DNA of 64,000 bases from Propionibacterium sp. oral taxon 192 str. F0372 (GCF_000413315.1 NZ_KE340297.1:279458-343457); one strand, 5' to 3'. Counted from the first letter of the stretch, positions 1 through 9,055 are shown. Made by a program: numbers and translations. Notes: a model not told the origin generated them from the sequence alone.

Positions 1-713
1 GCGTCATCGCCTGATTGACCCTCCGCAGCCTGGAGCGTCATCTTCGCCGATTTGTCCTCGTTCAGTACAACGACAGCCTGCTTGCTGTCGTACCTCTTCT
101 CGACCGTCCATCCAGATGGCAGGGTCGCGGTGATTCCCTCCCACAACTCAACCTTCTGGCTCCCAGTAGGTGGTTTGCTCGGTGATGTGGGGGACGGGGA
201 CGACGACGGGCCCTTGGATGGACTCCGTGAAGGATCCGACGACGGGTCCTTAGATGGACCTCGCGAAGGATCCGCGGACGACGATGAGGAGGAACTCGAC
301 GGGGTCGGCAGCGGATCTTTGTCCCCACCGCGGCCGAAGATGGCCCAGCCGATCACACCGATAATCAGCAGGGTAACGAGCCCGATTACACCGAAGGTGA
401 CAGCATTCTTGTTCGACTTGCGAACAGGACCCGACGGCGGCATTCCACCCGGCATCGATGGACCGGAGAACTCTACCTGCCCCGGGGGGCCTCCCCACTG
501 CTGGCCAGCCTGCGGGGCCTGAGGACCTTGCCCAGGCCGCTGCTGTCCCGGCTGCGATTGCTGGTTCCGAGGTGGCGTCAATCCTGGGGAGCCCCCTTGC
601 GGGAGACCCTGCGAGTAACCGCCCTGCGGAACCTGGCCCGGGGAACCTCCCCACTGCTGGCCAGCCTGCGGCTGGCGGCCCCACTGGGGCTGGTTCGGTT
701 GCTGGTTGCTCAT
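1..713 (-). CDS. membrane-anchored secreted protein, Pro/Gln-rich N-terminus (3' end outside window)
   Basis: The gene runs off the left edge; about 237 codons are visible from an ATG at 713. Reading the minus strand gives a cytoplasmic Pro/Gln/Gly-rich N-terminus of about 100 residues with a duplicated block (QAGQQWGG near residues 17 and 69), one transmembrane segment at about 104-126, a Ser/Pro/Asp-rich linker, and the start of an extracellular domain (GWTVEKRYDSKQAVVVLNED). This is a common actinobacterial layout for membrane-anchored extracellular domains; I cannot name the domain. Its start overlaps the stop of the PrsW-like gene by four bases (ATGA), so the two genes are translationally coupled. 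Confidence 0.8.
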   Translation of the reverse strand, partial: MSNQQPNQPQWGRQPQAGQQWGGSPGQVPQGGYSQGLPQGGSPGLTPPRNQQSQPGQQRPGQGPQAPQAGQQWGGPPGQVEFSGPSMPGGMPPSGPVRKSNKNAVTFGVIGLVTLLIIGVIGWAIFGRGGDKDPLPTPSSSSSSSSADPSRGPSKDPSSDPSRSPSKGPSSSPSPTSPSKPPTGSQKVELWEGITATLPSGWTVEKRYDSKQAVVVLNEDKSAKMTLQAAEGQSGDD

Positions 714-1933
714 GACTGCTCCTGTTCGCCCGTGGGACCGTCTTGTGGTGCGGATGTCTCCTCGACCGTCACCTTCTCCGGCGCGGGTGTTTCTGCCGTG
801 CCCTGCACCGCGCCGACACCCAGGCCGCAGCTTGAACAGAAGCTCGCTTGGTACAGCAGGGGCATCTCACAGGCCGCACAGAACTGGAGCTCGCCCTCGG
901 CTCCAATCCCACCTTCACGAGCGGCTGCCTCCAAAGCAGCCTCCATGAGGCCGGTGTGCAGCGCATTACGCGCCAACAAGGTCAGGCCGAATAGCACAGC
1001 ACCGCCGACGAGCAGGGCCAGCACCAGCCCGGTGGCCGGATTGGCGACATGGCTGGCCAGGAAGGTGCCGAGGCTGAACACCGCGACGGCAGCAATGGCG
1101 ATGCCCACTCCGCGTGCATAACGGGAGGTAAAGCCGTCGTAACCGGCGCCAAGCCCGGAAAATTCCGCTCCGGCAACGCCGGATGCAGTTCCGTAGACAA
1201 TCGGCTTGCAGAAGCCGTGCAGCACCAGCAGGGCGATCATCTGCAACGAATCCACCCCGTTGGGCCCGGCGAAACCAATCTGCAGCATTGACCAGTAGAG
1301 CACAACAGTTTCTGCCGAGGCGTAGGCGACGCCGGCGATAACGCCGAAGGTGAACCCGTCCATCAGGTCGTCGAACGCTGGACGCGAGGCCAGCACAATC
1401 GGGCCAATCTGGCGAATCACCTCGCCGACGACCGGGACAAGCAGCACCGTGATAAGCAGCCCCGGAATATCCAGGACGCTGCCCTCAAGGGTCGGGGTGA
1501 CGATACCTTGATTGCCCCGCAGCATGACAGACAGCACGGTCCATCCCGCACCAAGCAGGAAGGTGAGGACGAAAGCCAGCATGACAACCGGAACGGGTTC
1601 GTCCTCCCACATATTCACGTCGTAGAGGTAAACGATGTAGACCAGCGGGACGGCGAAGGCCGCCACCGACAAAGCGAGAGGCGCAGCACCGAGGGCTGCG
1701 CTGACGACCATGATGAGCAGAGCAGCCACCAAGACGAACTGGTAGGTGCTCGGGTGACCAACGATGCCTTTTGGCATGATCGTCCCTACCGGTGCGAAGG
1801 TTGTGACAGCTTGATCAGGTCGGGCGGCGTAGGAACGCCGACGGGTAGCATCCGAGCCCATAACGTCACCACCGCAGCGGTAGCAATAGTGCGACGCCGG
1901 AGGCACTTCGGTGTGGCAACGCGAACAGCCCAC
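710..1933 (-). CDS. PrsW-like multi-spanning membrane protein with zinc ribbons at both ends
   Basis: A protein of 407 residues starting at a GTG with a good AGGAG site six bases upstream. An N-terminal zinc ribbon (Cys3, Cys6, Cys17, Cys20) precedes several transmembrane helices. The core (GEVIRQ, then FDDLMDGFTFGVIAG ending ASAET) matches the PrsW/M82 glutamic-type intramembrane protease layout, and a second CxxC...CxxC ribbon lies near the C-terminus. The canonical EExxK motif is degenerate here: one Glu and the Lys are missing, so proteolysis is doubtful. It is coupled to the downstream membrane-anchored protein, which it might process or help insert; that link is inference from context only. 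Confidence 0.75.
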   Translation of the reverse strand: MGCSRCHTEVPPASHYCYRCGGDVMGSDATRRRSYAARPDQAVTTFAPVGTIMPKGIVGHPSTYQFVLVAALLIMVVSAALGAAPLALSVAAFAVPLVYIVYLYDVNMWEDEPVPVVMLAFVLTFLLGAGWTVLSVMLRGNQGIVTPTLEGSVLDIPGLLITVLLVPVVGEVIRQIGPIVLASRPAFDDLMDGFTFGVIAGVAYASAETVVLYWSMLQIGFAGPNGVDSLQMIALLVLHGFCKPIVYGTASGVAGAEFSGLGAGYDGFTSRYARGVGIAIAAVAVFSLGTFLASHVANPATGLVLALLVGGAVLFGLTLLARNALHTGLMEAALEAAAREGGIGAEGELQFCAACEMPLLYQASFCSSCGLGVGAVQGTAETPAPEKVTVEETSAPQDGPTGEQEQS

Positions 1934-2221
1934 GTCTTTCTCCTGTCTGATCGGAACCTCTGCCCGACCGATAGTTGACCCTAGACAGAATCGGGGTCAT
2001 CTGAAGCCCCATCCCCCACCGTCGTTGGTCCGCCCGGCGACAATCGTGGACGGCTCAGGAGATACCCCAATCCTCCCCGCCACCATTCGGACGCTGGCAG
2101 GCCTCCGCCGAACACCCCGACGCATTCCATTCTTACAAGGCGATTCACCCTATTTTGCTTTTCTTACGAGCTTCACGCTATGCTTTTCGAGCTGTCTAAG
2201 GAGGATAGCGGTAAGGCACCT
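1934..2221. other. intergenic region without recognisable gene
   Basis: About 290 bases between the PrsW-like gene start and tRNA-Asp. It should hold divergent promoters for the minus-strand pair and the tRNA pair. I see no convincing coding sequence or repeat. Confidence 0.5.
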
Positions 2222-2298
2222 GGCCCCGTAGCGCAGTTGGTTAGCGCGCCGCCCTGTCACGGCGGAGGTCGCGGGTTCGAGTCCCGTCGGGGTCGCCA
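2222..2298 (+). tRNA. tRNA-Asp (GTC)
   Basis: Complete cloverleaf with a 7-bp acceptor stem (GGCCCCG pairing CGGGGTC), anticodon loop CTGTCAC in a CCGCC/GGCGG stem, a T-loop GGTTCGAGTCC, and encoded CCA. Confidence 0.95.
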
Positions 2299-2299
2299 C

Positions 2300-2376
2300 G
2301 GCCAGGTAGCTCAGTTGGTAGCAGCGTTCGCCTGAAAAGTGAAAGGTCGGCGGTTCGACCCCGCCCCTGGCCACCA
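2300..2376 (+). tRNA. tRNA-Phe (GAA)
   Basis: Complete cloverleaf: acceptor GGCCAGG/CCTGGCC, anticodon loop CTGAAAA (GAA), T-loop GGTTCGACCCC, encoded CCA. It starts two bases after tRNA-Asp, so the two are almost certainly co-transcribed. Confidence 0.95.
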
Positions 2377-2829
2377 TGGGTTCGTTCGTCTGCAACTCTT
2401 CAAAGAGCGTCCGTCACGGTGTTGTCCTGGGTTGTCTTGATTCTGCCGTCCATCCGACCAACTTCATAGCAGGCAAGGGTGGCACGAATGCTCGCGATCG
2501 AGATGCGATGCTCGGTCTAGACCCGCGATGCACCCGGTCGGATCGGAGCTCTCGGCATTGTCACGAAACAACCTCCGCATGGCATCGATCGCATCCGGTA
2601 CTGCCACCTGCCGTTGAACGGGAGTGCCTCCTGCGGTTTAGAATTGACTTCTGCCGGATGAATTTTTACCTCCGGTGTCGAGCCGCCGCCCCTGAAATCT
2701 TCCGCTTTTCATGAAGTGGAATGCCTGAAAACCGAGCACTCCACTCCCGTCTCTCAGCCATCGAGGCAGAATCATGCTCCTTCGCAATGCTCTGCTCCAG
2801 TGCTGCCTGCCGGGTGGCTACACCGGGAC
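2377..2829. other. intergenic region downstream of tRNA-Phe
   Basis: About 450 bases with open frames on both strands but none with protein-like composition, a ribosome site or a recognisable motif. Nothing I can support as a gene or mobile remnant. Confidence 0.5.
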
Positions 2830-3810
2830 TCAGTCGACGTAGGCCGCAACCCAGCGGCGCATCTCCTCATAGACCTCGGTGCGCACCGGCTCGGGTGACA
2901 GGATCATGTCGTGCAGCGCGCCGGGTATCCGGATGATCGTCACGTGGTTACCCAGCCGCCATGACACCGCACCCAAACGCTCAACGTCCAAGACGATATC
3001 GTTCTCCCAAGCCGCCGATGACCACTCCGCCAGGTCCACCTGGGAGGATGCACTCATCATCGACAGGATCGGGGTGTTGATACCGAGCCCGGAAGCCACT
3101 TTTGCCTGTCCTGCCATGATCGCCCTACCCCACCCGAACCGCACCACGAAGGCCGGATTCGATTTGTAGTCGAGGTCGTAGTCCCATTCACCATCCATCG
3201 CCGAACTGATCGACCGGGCATAGAACTGCTTGCCGGAAGCCTGCAGGGCAGTGGTGGGGCTGACCGAGGCCATCGACTTGACCAGCGGAGTCAGCGTTTT
3301 CATCAGGGAACTACGAGCATTCATATCGAGCCACGGCGAATTCAGCACCAGCCCGTTCAACGCGAAATCTGTGTGCGCTGCCCACAGGGACAGGATCAGT
3401 CCACCAGTGGAGTGCCCGGACAAGGTCACCCGGTCGTGTCCTTCAGCAAGAACCAGCCCGAATGCTTCGTCGATCTCCGCCTGGTAGTCCCGCAGCGAGG
3501 AGATGTATCCCGCATACAGACCCCGTCGCAAGTTGCGGCCATAGCGACGCAGATCAAGAGCGTAGAAGTCGAAACCGATGGACTCCCAGAAATCGGCCAA
3601 GTCGGTCTGGAAGAAGTAGTCGTTCCAGCCATGGATGTACAGAACCGCACGCCCGTGGCACGGCTCACCGCGCCGGACCAAGGTTGCAGTGATGTCGACC
3701 TGGGGCTCACCATCGGCACGCTCCGCCCCTTCAATCACCCACGTCCGGGACTGGTACCCTTCGATCAGTCGATCAGGACCCCAGCCGGGATCATCGGCCC
3801 TCGTCCTCAT
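2830..3810 (-). CDS. alpha/beta hydrolase (serine aminopeptidase/lysophospholipase type)
   Basis: Alpha/beta hydrolase fold: a HGW oxyanion-side motif (LYIHGWNDYF), the nucleophile elbow GHSTGG, and a C-terminal catalytic His in PGALHDM. It likely hydrolyses an ester or lipid substrate in the cytoplasm; the substrate cannot be read from sequence. I chose the ATG at 3810 (MRTRADDPG). The frame stays open upstream to 3897, but that would bury most of the DUF3073 gene. With the 3810 start the two genes overlap by 20 bases, which suggests coupled expression. Confidence 0.8.
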   Translation of the reverse strand: MRTRADDPGWGPDRLIEGYQSRTWVIEGAERADGEPQVDITATLVRRGEPCHGRAVLYIHGWNDYFFQTDLADFWESIGFDFYALDLRRYGRNLRRGLYAGYISSLRDYQAEIDEAFGLVLAEGHDRVTLSGHSTGGLILSLWAAHTDFALNGLVLNSPWLDMNARSSLMKTLTPLVKSMASVSPTTALQASGKQFYARSISSAMDGEWDYDLDYKSNPAFVVRFGWGRAIMAGQAKVASGLGINTPILSMMSASSQVDLAEWSSAAWENDIVLDVERLGAVSWRLGNHVTIIRIPGALHDMILSPEPVRTEVYEEMRRWVAAYVD

Positions 3811-4012
3811 CGTCGTAGGCGACATCAGCATCCTCCGCGTAGCGGGCAGCCAGATCTGCGTATTGGTCGGGGATGTCGTCGTAGCGGTCGTCCTCATGGA
3901 CGGACTGACCTTGAAGTTCTCTTTCCAGTGAGGCGAAATCCGTGGTCACCGAGCGATACTTCAGATCGCGGGCTACCTTCGTCTGCTTCGCCTTTGCACG
4001 GCCGCGCCCCAT
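3791..4012 (-). CDS. DUF3073 family protein
   Basis: A 73-residue protein beginning MGRGRAKAKQTKVARDLKY and ending in a strongly acidic tail (DVAYDDEDEGR). The basic start and acidic end are the signature of the actinobacterial DUF3073 family, which sits beside purM in mycobacteria too (Rv0809-Rv0810c). Function is unknown. Here it lies downstream of purM on the same strand. Confidence 0.88.
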   Translation of the reverse strand: MGRGRAKAKQTKVARDLKYRSVTTDFASLERELQGQSVHEDDRYDDIPDQYADLAARYAEDADVAYDDEDEGR

Positions 4013-4149
4013 ATGGGTCGACCCCCTCGCTCTGTCCCTCGCGGCAGTGCCGCGGCATGATGAATGAAAAATGTCGTGGGTACAGGCTACCCAATGGTGG
4101 GCACCCCTGCCAAAGATGCCCGCCCTGTGGTTGTGAATCTTCCCAAGAA

Positions 4150-5199
4150 TCAGTCCTGGTACTCGCCCACCATTTCGACCCGGTGCTCTGTGGCCCCGAG
4201 CGCCTCACCGCAGACCCAGCTCGGAACCCCCCTGGCACCCAGTAGTTCCACCACCACATCGGCGTCTTGCGGGGCAACCATCGCCACCATGCCAACCCCC
4301 ATGTTCAGAGTCGCCTCGATATCGTTTTGGCTCACCCTGCCGAGGCCGGCAACCATCCGGTAGACCGCAGCCGGCGCCCACGTCGATCGATCAATGCGCA
4401 CGGTCACCTCGTCGGGAATTACCCGGGCCAAGTTGCTGGCTAGCCCGCCCCCGGTGATGTGACTCATCGCGTGGACTTCGGTGGCCCGGATCGCGGCCAG
4501 CGCATCGACGGCATAGACCCGGGTGGGGGTGAGCAGTTCCTCCCCCAAGGTTTGCGCGAATTCTGCAACATGTGTTTCCAGCCCCACGCCTGCATTCGCG
4601 AACACCCTTCTGACCAAGGAGTACCCGTTCGAGTGCAGTCCAGAAGCCTCCATGGCAACCGCAACGTCGCCGGGGCGCACCAGATGGGCTCCAAGTATCC
4701 GATCGGCTTCCACCACCCCGACGGTTGCCCCGGCCATGTCAAACTCGTCGGGTTCCATCAGCCCGGGGTGTTCTGCCGTCTCGCCGCCGATGAGCGCGGT
4801 ACCGGATGCGGCACAGGCAGCTGCAATACCCTCGACGATGGCTGCAATCCGCTTAGGGATGACCTTGCCACATGCGATGTAGTCGGTGAGGAACAAGGGC
4901 TCGGCACCGCACACGACGAGATCGTCGACCAGCATGCCCACCAAATCCCAGCCAACGGTGTTGTGAATGCCGAGCGCCTGAGCAATGGCCACCTTGGTGC
5001 CCACCCCGTCGGTGGATGTGGCCAGCACCGGCCTTTCGTAGGCCTTCAAGGCCGAGGCGTCGAAAAGTCCGGCGAAGCCACCGATCCCACCCATCACCTC
5101 GGGACGCCGGGTGGATGCCACATGGGCTTTCATCAACTCGACGGCCCGGCCACCGGCCTCAATGTCGACTCCGGCGCGGGCATAGGCCGATTCACTCAT
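4150..5199 (-). CDS. purM: phosphoribosylformylglycinamidine cyclo-ligase (AIR synthetase)
   Basis: A full-length PurM of 349 residues that catalyses the ATP-dependent closure of FGAM to AIR in purine synthesis. Family motifs are present: [37 protein letters not shown], and a C-terminal CGEALG region. This is the only intact purM in the window; a 5' fragment of a second copy lies at 9249-9448. Immediately upstream is not intact purF but a 64-codon remnant of it, whose last codons overlap the purM ATG and contain an AGGAGG ribosome site four bases before the start. Confidence 0.97.
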   Translation of the reverse strand: MSESAYARAGVDIEAGGRAVELMKAHVASTRRPEVMGGIGGFAGLFDASALKAYERPVLATSTDGVGTKVAIAQALGIHNTVGWDLVGMLVDDLVVCGAEPLFLTDYIACGKVIPKRIAAIVEGIAAACAASGTALIGGETAEHPGLMEPDEFDMAGATVGVVEADRILGAHLVRPGDVAVAMEASGLHSNGYSLVRRVFANAGVGLETHVAEFAQTLGEELLTPTRVYAVDALAAIRATEVHAMSHITGGGLASNLARVIPDEVTVRIDRSTWAPAAVYRMVAGLGRVSQNDIEATLNMGVGMVAMVAPQDADVVVELLGARGVPSWVCGEALGATEHRVEMVGEYQD

Positions 5200-5386
5200 G
5201 TGTCCTCCTGGTCAATACGGTGATCCGCTCGCCGTCGCCAACGGCCATGCCCGCAGATTCCTGGCCACGGTGCTGCAGGGCAAACAACCCGTAGTAGGTG
5301 AGCTTGGAGACGACCTCGCCCGGTGCGTATACACCGAAGACGCCGCACTCCTCGTGAGGACCGTCATCGGGCATGCAGGAAATCAC
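5192..5386 (-). pseudogene. purF: purF remnant (internally deleted second copy)
   Basis: The first 57 or so codons of PurF, including the Cys nucleophile region [11 protein letters not shown], fused by an internal deletion to the last few purF codons and ending in a TGA inside purM. Compared with the intact gene at 9445-10899 it has only a handful of base differences but lacks residues of about 58-478. It cannot be a working amidotransferase, but it keeps the purF upstream region and still leads translation into purM. Confidence 0.9.
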
Positions 5387-5418
5387 ACAGCAATCCTAAG
5401 CCACCAGCAACGATCAAA

Positions 5419-5466
5419 GATTCTCCTCCATTCGGAATCGGCCTGGGGGCATCGCTACCCGCTCCG
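5419..5466 (-). pseudogene. remnant of the small membrane-protein gene
   Basis: Two short pieces match the small membrane-protein gene at 10927-11352: 5419-5430 corresponds to 10932-10943, and 5431-5466 to 11162-11197 with two mismatches. The DNA between and beyond them has been deleted. It marks the same gene order as the intact copy further right. Confidence 0.75.
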
Positions 5467-5467
5467 A

Positions 5468-5772
5468 ACAATGCCGCTCACTAGTAGCAGTACCCTCATC
5501 ACCGGGTGCATCTGATAGCGCTTCGGCAGGAACTTGGCATCGGTGTAGAACATCGCGATGGCCCACAAACCAATCGACAACACCCCACCGATCAGCGATC
5601 CAAAGGAGACTAGGGTCTCAAATTTGAGACCGGTCCACACCAAGATCACCCCGCCACCGGAATAGATACACGCAACGAGCAACCGTAACTTAAACCAATC
5701 CATGGTACGGACCATGCGGATAGCGGGAGCGAAGCATTCGTAGAAGGTGTGGGCATACATCACGGTGCCCGA
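5468..5772 (-). pseudogene. 3' fragment of Nramp-like transporter gene (direct repeat copy 1)
   Basis: 305 bases that I read as identical, without gaps, to 11500-11804 inside the intact Nramp-like gene (constant offset of 6032). It encodes the last membrane helices only and is joined at 5773 to unrelated sequence on the gadC side. This is the left boundary between native DNA and the gad segment. Confidence 0.93.
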
Positions 5773-6102
5773 ACAACAGAGGCAAGCTCCTCGGGTGTCG
5801 GTCCACACGGCCAGGGCAGTCGGACCGTTGCCATGCTCGCGGCCTCGGGAGGGGCGGCCCGGCGCAGAGTGAGGCTCGCGGGGGTGGGCCCGACGAACCA
5901 CGTGACCGAGTGGGTGGAGATTGAACCTCTCGGGGCCGGTGAATGCGTCTAGGAGGATGACCAAGGCCCCGGACGCAGTCAGCATCACGGCCAGGGCGAC
6001 TGGCGGTGAAGATCGGAAATTACAAGGCGAAGGAGAGCGTGAGGGGAGGACGACGACGGCTGAGGCGCGTAAGCCAGGCAGCTCCGCAGCCTCATTCAGC
6101 GC
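5773..6102. other. non-coding junction between Nramp-like fragment and gadC
   Basis: About 330 bases of GC-rich sequence with no recognisable gene. A plus-strand frame ending at 5952 (TEWVEIEPLGAGECV) looks weakly protein-like and may be the tail of a gene brought in with the gad operon, but I cannot identify it. Confidence 0.4.
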
Positions 6103-7650
6103 TCACTGCGCGTTGACAAGGACATTCTCGGCCGTCTCACGCTCCTCCTCCGGTCGCAGGTCCCAGGCGGGCTTGCGCAGCGCGTAGAACACGAGCGGTG
6201 GTGCCCCGAGCAGGAAGACGACGACGGCGACGACGAGAGGGTAGCTAACGGCGCTGAGTCCGGTGAACCCGGACGGCCGCACGAAGGCCATGACGAAAGC
6301 GGCGGCCGAGGCCCCGAGCCCGACGCTGGCCGTCAACTTGATGGCGGGTGCCCGGTAGCTGCGGCGAACCTCAGGGTGGATCCGACGCAGGCGCAGGGCC
6401 GAGGCGAACATGAGGACGTACATGATGAGGTAGAGCGCCGTCGCCATGTCGACTAGCGTTACGAAGGCCGTGTTGCCGTTGGGGATGATGATGAAGAGCA
6501 GCGCCAAGACGGTGACGATCGTGCCCTGCACCATGAGGATGCCGACCTGGACCCCTGCCTTGTTCCTGTACTGGAGCGCCGGGGGCAGGAGCCCGGAGCG
6601 CGCCGCCGCCAGGAGACCTCGGGATGGACCGGCGATCCACGTGACGACAGAGGCGAAGGCGCCGAGGGCGATGAGAAGAGAGATGACAGACGTCGCCCAG
6701 CCGAGGTGCCAGTGCGTGAAGAACTGGTCGAAGGCGAGATTGATGCCGTTGATGACGCCCAGCTTGGAGCTGGGGACGGCGACGGCGATGGCGACCGTCG
6801 GGAGGATGAAGACCCCGAGGATGAGCAGCGTAGAAACCAGCATGACCTTGGGGAAGCCCCGGCCAGGGTCCTTGAGGTCATTGGCGTGCACAGCGTTGAC
6901 CTCCATGCCCGCGTAGGCGAGGACGTTGGAGACCACGAGGACGATCGAGGCGACGCCCGTCCACGCGGGCAGGACGGCGCTGCCAGAGAGGGAGGTCTGG
7001 GAATGCTGGCCCGTGGCGAGCCAGACGGCGCCAAGAATGATGAGGAGAAGACCTGGAAACAGCGTGCCGATGAGGCCACTCCAGGATCCAACCTTGGCGA
7101 AGAGGCTGCCGCCGCGCAAGCTGATGAGGGTGGAGCCCCAGTACAGGACGATGATGACGACAGCGGTATAGAGGCCGCTGGAGGAAAGCTGACCGTCAAC
7201 AACGTAGGACAGGCTCACGGCGATGAAGGCGATCTGCGTCGGGTACCAGACGACATTTTGGATCCACTGGAGCCAAATCGCCAAGAACCCCCAGCGCTGG
7301 CCGAAGGCCTCGCTGACCCAGACGTAGATGCCACCCTTCCAGCCGGTGGCAAGCTCGGCGGCGACGAGTGCCGTCGGGAGAAGGAAGAGGACCGCTGGCA
7401 CCACGAACAGGAAGACCGAGGCGAGCCCGTACCCGGCCATTGCCGGGAGCGAGCGGAGCGAGGCCACGGCCACGACCGTGAGCATCGCCAGCTGAAAGAC
7501 GGACATGTGGGTTCGTGGCCCCACGGCAGGTGCACCGATCGCCGGTCCGGTGTGACCCTTGGGGGTGCGCTCGCGCGGGTGCCCGAAGGGGTGGGGGGCG
7601 ACGTGCTCCGGTGAGGGGGCGACGGTTCCGTCAGCACGATAGTGAGTCAT
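6103..7650 (-). CDS. gadC: glutamate:GABA antiporter (APC superfamily)
   Basis: A 515-residue amino-acid permease with about 12 hydrophobic segments and a hydrophilic N-terminus of about 50 residues. The AELATGWKGGIYVWVSEAFG stretch near the second helix is typical of the GadC/glutamate-GABA antiporter branch. It starts 13 bases after gadB with a GAGGAGG site, so the pair is an operon. Together they consume protons: Glu enters, is decarboxylated, and GABA leaves. Base composition and codon choice look more GC-rich than the purine genes on either side, consistent with acquisition. Confidence 0.9.
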   Translation of the reverse strand: MTHYRADGTVAPSPEHVAPHPFGHPRERTPKGHTGPAIGAPAVGPRTHMSVFQLAMLTVVAVASLRSLPAMAGYGLASVFLFVVPAVLFLLPTALVAAELATGWKGGIYVWVSEAFGQRWGFLAIWLQWIQNVVWYPTQIAFIAVSLSYVVDGQLSSSGLYTAVVIIVLYWGSTLISLRGGSLFAKVGSWSGLIGTLFPGLLLIILGAVWLATGQHSQTSLSGSAVLPAWTGVASIVLVVSNVLAYAGMEVNAVHANDLKDPGRGFPKVMLVSTLLILGVFILPTVAIAVAVPSSKLGVINGINLAFDQFFTHWHLGWATSVISLLIALGAFASVVTWIAGPSRGLLAAARSGLLPPALQYRNKAGVQVGILMVQGTIVTVLALLFIIIPNGNTAFVTLVDMATALYLIMYVLMFASALRLRRIHPEVRRSYRAPAIKLTASVGLGASAAAFVMAFVRPSGFTGLSAVSYPLVVAVVVFLLGAPPLVFYALRKPAWDLRPEEERETAENVLVNAQ

Positions 7651-7663
7651 GCGCTAGGCCTCC

Positions 7664-9055
7664 TCAGTGGTGGAAGCCGGCGCCGGCGCTCGGCGAGGGG
7701 AGCGGCCCGTCGAGGGAGTCAAGGTAGGCGACCTCGGCGCGCAGGTCCTCAAGGAAATCCTCGGCGAGGTCGTGACTGAAACCGTTGCGCACGACGATGC
7801 GCTGGACGGTGAGGTCGGTGAGGTCGTCAGGCATGGGGTAGGCGGGAACGAGCCAGCCCTTGGTGCGCAGACGCTCCCCAAGGTGGTAGAGGTTCCAGTT
7901 GCTCGTGTGCCCCTTCTTGAGCCGCCAGGCGAAGACGGGGATGTCGGTGCCGTCGTTCCAGAGCTCGAAGGCGTCCATCTTCGCGATCTCACTCGAGAGG
8001 TAGGTGGCGACGTCCTGGCTGTTCTGCTGGACACGTCGGTAGCCCTCGAAGCCGAGCCGGAGGAAAAGATAGTACTGGAGCAGAACCTGGGCGCCTGGGC
8101 GGGAGAAATTGAGGGCGAAGGTGGGCATGTCACCGCCGAGGTAAGACACCTTGAAGATGAGGTCCTCGGGCAGGTCCTCCTCGGTGCGCCACACGACCCA
8201 GCCCAGACCGGGGTAGACGAGCCCGTACTTGTGGCCGGAGGTGTTGATGGATGCGACGCGCTCGACGCGGAAGTCCCACTCAAGATCGGGCTGGATGAAG
8301 GGCGCGATCATGGCTCCGGATGCGCCGTCGACGTGGATCTTGATGTCGAGGCCGGTGCTCTCCTGGATGCGATCGAGGGCCTCGGCGATCTGCTTGACTG
8401 GCTCATACATGCCCGTGTAGGTCACGCCGAGGATGGCGACGACACCGATGGTGTTCTCGTCGACGTAGTCCTCGAGACGGTAGCCATCGAGAACCTTGTG
8501 ATCCTCGCTGATGGGCACGTAGCGAGCCTCGACATCCCAGTAGTTGCAGAACTTCTCCCAGCAGACCTGAACGGCGCTGGACATGACAAGGTTGGGCTTG
8601 TCGGTCGGCTTGCCGACGGCGCGGCGCGCCTGCTGCCAGCGGCGCTTGAGGGCGAGGCCGCCGAGCATGGCCGCCTCGGAGGAACCGATGGTCGAGGTGC
8701 CGATGGTGCCCTCGGGACTGGGGGCATGCCAGAGGTCGGCGAGCATCGTCCAGCAGCGGGTCTCAATCTCCGCAGTCTTGGGGTACTCGTCCTTGTCGAT
8801 CATGTTCTTGTCGGCGGCCTCGAGGTAGAGGCGCTGGGCATGGTCGTCCATCCACGTGCCGACGAAGGTGGCGAGGTTGAGGCGGGCGTTCCCGTCGAGC
8901 ATCGCCTCGTCGTGGACGATCTGGTAGGCCGTCTCCGGTAGTGACTCCTCCTCGGGAAGCCGGGTCTTGGGGAGGGCGGTCGCCTCACCGGGGCGGGCGA
9001 AGATCGGATTGAGCTCGATCGAATTCGGATCGGAGGGCTGGTTCTCGGGAGTCAT
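7664..9055 (-). CDS. gadB: glutamate decarboxylase (PLP-dependent)
   Basis: A 463-residue GadB from an ATG at 9055 with an AGGAAG site; an upstream in-frame start at 9118 lacks one. The PLP-binding motif SINTSGHKYGL places the Schiff-base Lys at residue 276, and HVDGASG places the Asp at 243, the same numbering as E. coli GadB. The C-terminus ends GAGFHH; a His near the C-terminus closes the active site at neutral pH in E. coli GadB, so acid activation may be retained. It is the first gene of the gadB-gadC operon. Confidence 0.95.
   Translation of the reverse strand: MTPENQPSDPNSIELNPIFARPGEATALPKTRLPEEESLPETAYQIVHDEAMLDGNARLNLATFVGTWMDDHAQRLYLEAADKNMIDKDEYPKTAEIETRCWTMLADLWHAPSPEGTIGTSTIGSSEAAMLGGLALKRRWQQARRAVGKPTDKPNLVMSSAVQVCWEKFCNYWDVEARYVPISEDHKVLDGYRLEDYVDENTIGVVAILGVTYTGMYEPVKQIAEALDRIQESTGLDIKIHVDGASGAMIAPFIQPDLEWDFRVERVASINTSGHKYGLVYPGLGWVVWRTEEDLPEDLIFKVSYLGGDMPTFALNFSRPGAQVLLQYYLFLRLGFEGYRRVQQNSQDVATYLSSEIAKMDAFELWNDGTDIPVFAWRLKKGHTSNWNLYHLGERLRTKGWLVPAYPMPDDLTDLTVQRIVVRNGFSHDLAEDFLEDLRAEVAYLDSLDGPLPSPSAGAGFHH

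Noticed and set aside
2376..2714. 112-codon plus-strand open frame starting in the tRNA-Phe end
   Set aside because: The start overlaps the tRNA CCA, there is no ribosome site, and residue composition is not protein-like.
5455..5988. Apparent 177-codon fusion gene of Nramp tail with upstream sequence
   Set aside because: The first half is low-complexity and unlike any protein; only 5468-5772 is real homology, so it is a relic joined to unrelated DNA.
7667..8941. 424-codon plus-strand frame opposite gadB
   Set aside because: Rich in Val/Gly/Glu/Asp as expected from the complement of GC-rich codons; gadB on the minus strand is certain.
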